Below are positions 63,575-64,000 of a stretch of 64,000 bases of DNA, piece by piece (position 1 is the first letter of the stretch; each line of letters begins with the position of its first letter). The DNA comes from Rhineura floridana. Taxonomy: Eukaryota > Chordata > Lepidosauria > Squamata > Rhineuridae. The notes below the pieces were generated by a model. It ran no database searches and had not been told where the DNA came from. It saw only the letters and a program-made list of their open reading frames with translations. Position numbers and translations under genes: made by a program. The stretch lies in assembly GCF_030035675.1 (NCBI RefSeq), contig NC_084482.1:228290943-228354942 (forward strand). The letters are read 5' to 3'.

Positions 63575-64000
63575 ACAAAAGAATTTGAGGAGCACATTGC
63601 TAAGAACATAAAAACCAACAACAAAAAATTCTATAAATACATTCAAAGCAGGAGACCATCTAGGGAGACAATTGGACCCTTGGATGATAAGGGAGTCAAA
63701 GGTGTACTAAAGAACGATAAGGAGATTGCAGAGAAGCTAAATGAATTATTTGCATCTGTCTTCACAGTGGAAGATATGGGGCAGATCCCTGAACTAACAT
63801 TTGCAGGAAGGGATTCTGAGGAACTGAGACAAATAGTGGTAACGAGAGAGGAAGTTCTAGGCTTAATGGACAATATAAAAACTGACAAATCACCGGGTCC
63901 GGATGGCATCCACCCGAGAGTTCTCAAAGAACTCAAGGGTGAAATTGCTGATCTGCTAACTAAAATATGTAACTTGTCCCTCGGGTCCTCCTCCGTGCCT
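63575..64000 (+). mobile_element. CR1 LINE, running off the window
   Basis: Starts AAAAGAATTTGAGGAGCACA in the linker between endonuclease and reverse transcriptase, then PSRETIGPLDDKGVKGV, a variant of VFTVEDIGQIPE and SPGPDGIHPRVLKELKGEIA, open to 64000. 5'-truncated directly against Gypsy gag sequence, as expected if it inserted there. A 6-bp loss near 63790 (in frame) is the only change noted. Confidence 0.9.

Overview
This window looks like a vertebrate chromosome segment, most likely from a squamate reptile (lizard or snake). The reasons are the repeat mix: CR1 LINEs ending in TTCTTATG repeats and carrying an esterase ORF1, young L2 LINEs with YADD reverse transcriptase, RTE/BovB LINEs, tRNA-derived SINEs that share the BovB tail, a lizard-type L1 ORF1, hAT-like MITEs, and Gypsy, Copia and retrovirus fossils. 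Host genes have vertebrate exon structure. The species is not determined. There is no bacterial, CRISPR or operon-like content.

Host genes are sparse. (1) KRAB zinc-finger material lies at both ends. The left block (about 4-13.6 kb) has three KRAB B-box exons, one decayed KRAB A-box exon and a single exon with 11 C2H2 fingers. The right block (about 48-59.2 kb) has a zinc-finger remnant, a GC-rich promoter-like stretch, one KRAB A-box exon and four B-box exons. (2) A partial MHC class II beta-chain gene is on the minus strand at 35.5-36.9 kb: Ig-like beta-2 domain, transmembrane and cytoplasmic exons. No beta-1 or leader exon is visible.

Most of the rest is transposon debris, often nested. 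1-4 kb: CR1 with an L2 inside, ending in a KRAB-B exon. 4.4-6.5 kb: a segment duplicated at 57.4-59.2 kb. 7.5-11.2 kb: MITE, ancient CR1, and BovB with a solo LTR inside. 14.0-21.7 kb: a large imperfect inverted repeat whose arms carry G/purine-rich minisatellites with octamer motifs; its left arm holds a full-length-looking ORF1-only L1 (half-LINE). 21.7-23.4 kb: a CR1 endonuclease block between direct repeats. 24-30 kb: a retrovirus fossil (LTR, leader, gag) with an L2 in its leader. 30-34 kb: L2, tandemly repeated Copia integrase, a LINE C-terminus, BovB. 38.5-47.9 kb: two long open L2 copies and a BovB/L2/hAT stack. 52.9-56.8 kb: a nearly complete CR1 with both ORFs. 59.2-63.6 kb: a Gypsy fossil, then another CR1 running off the window.

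The KRAB exons follow one splicing logic. The A exon ends in phase 1, every complete B exon is phase 1-1 with a length divisible by three, and the finger exon accepts phase 1. Any number of B exons could therefore be spliced in frame. All boundaries are read by eye; no alignment or database search was run.
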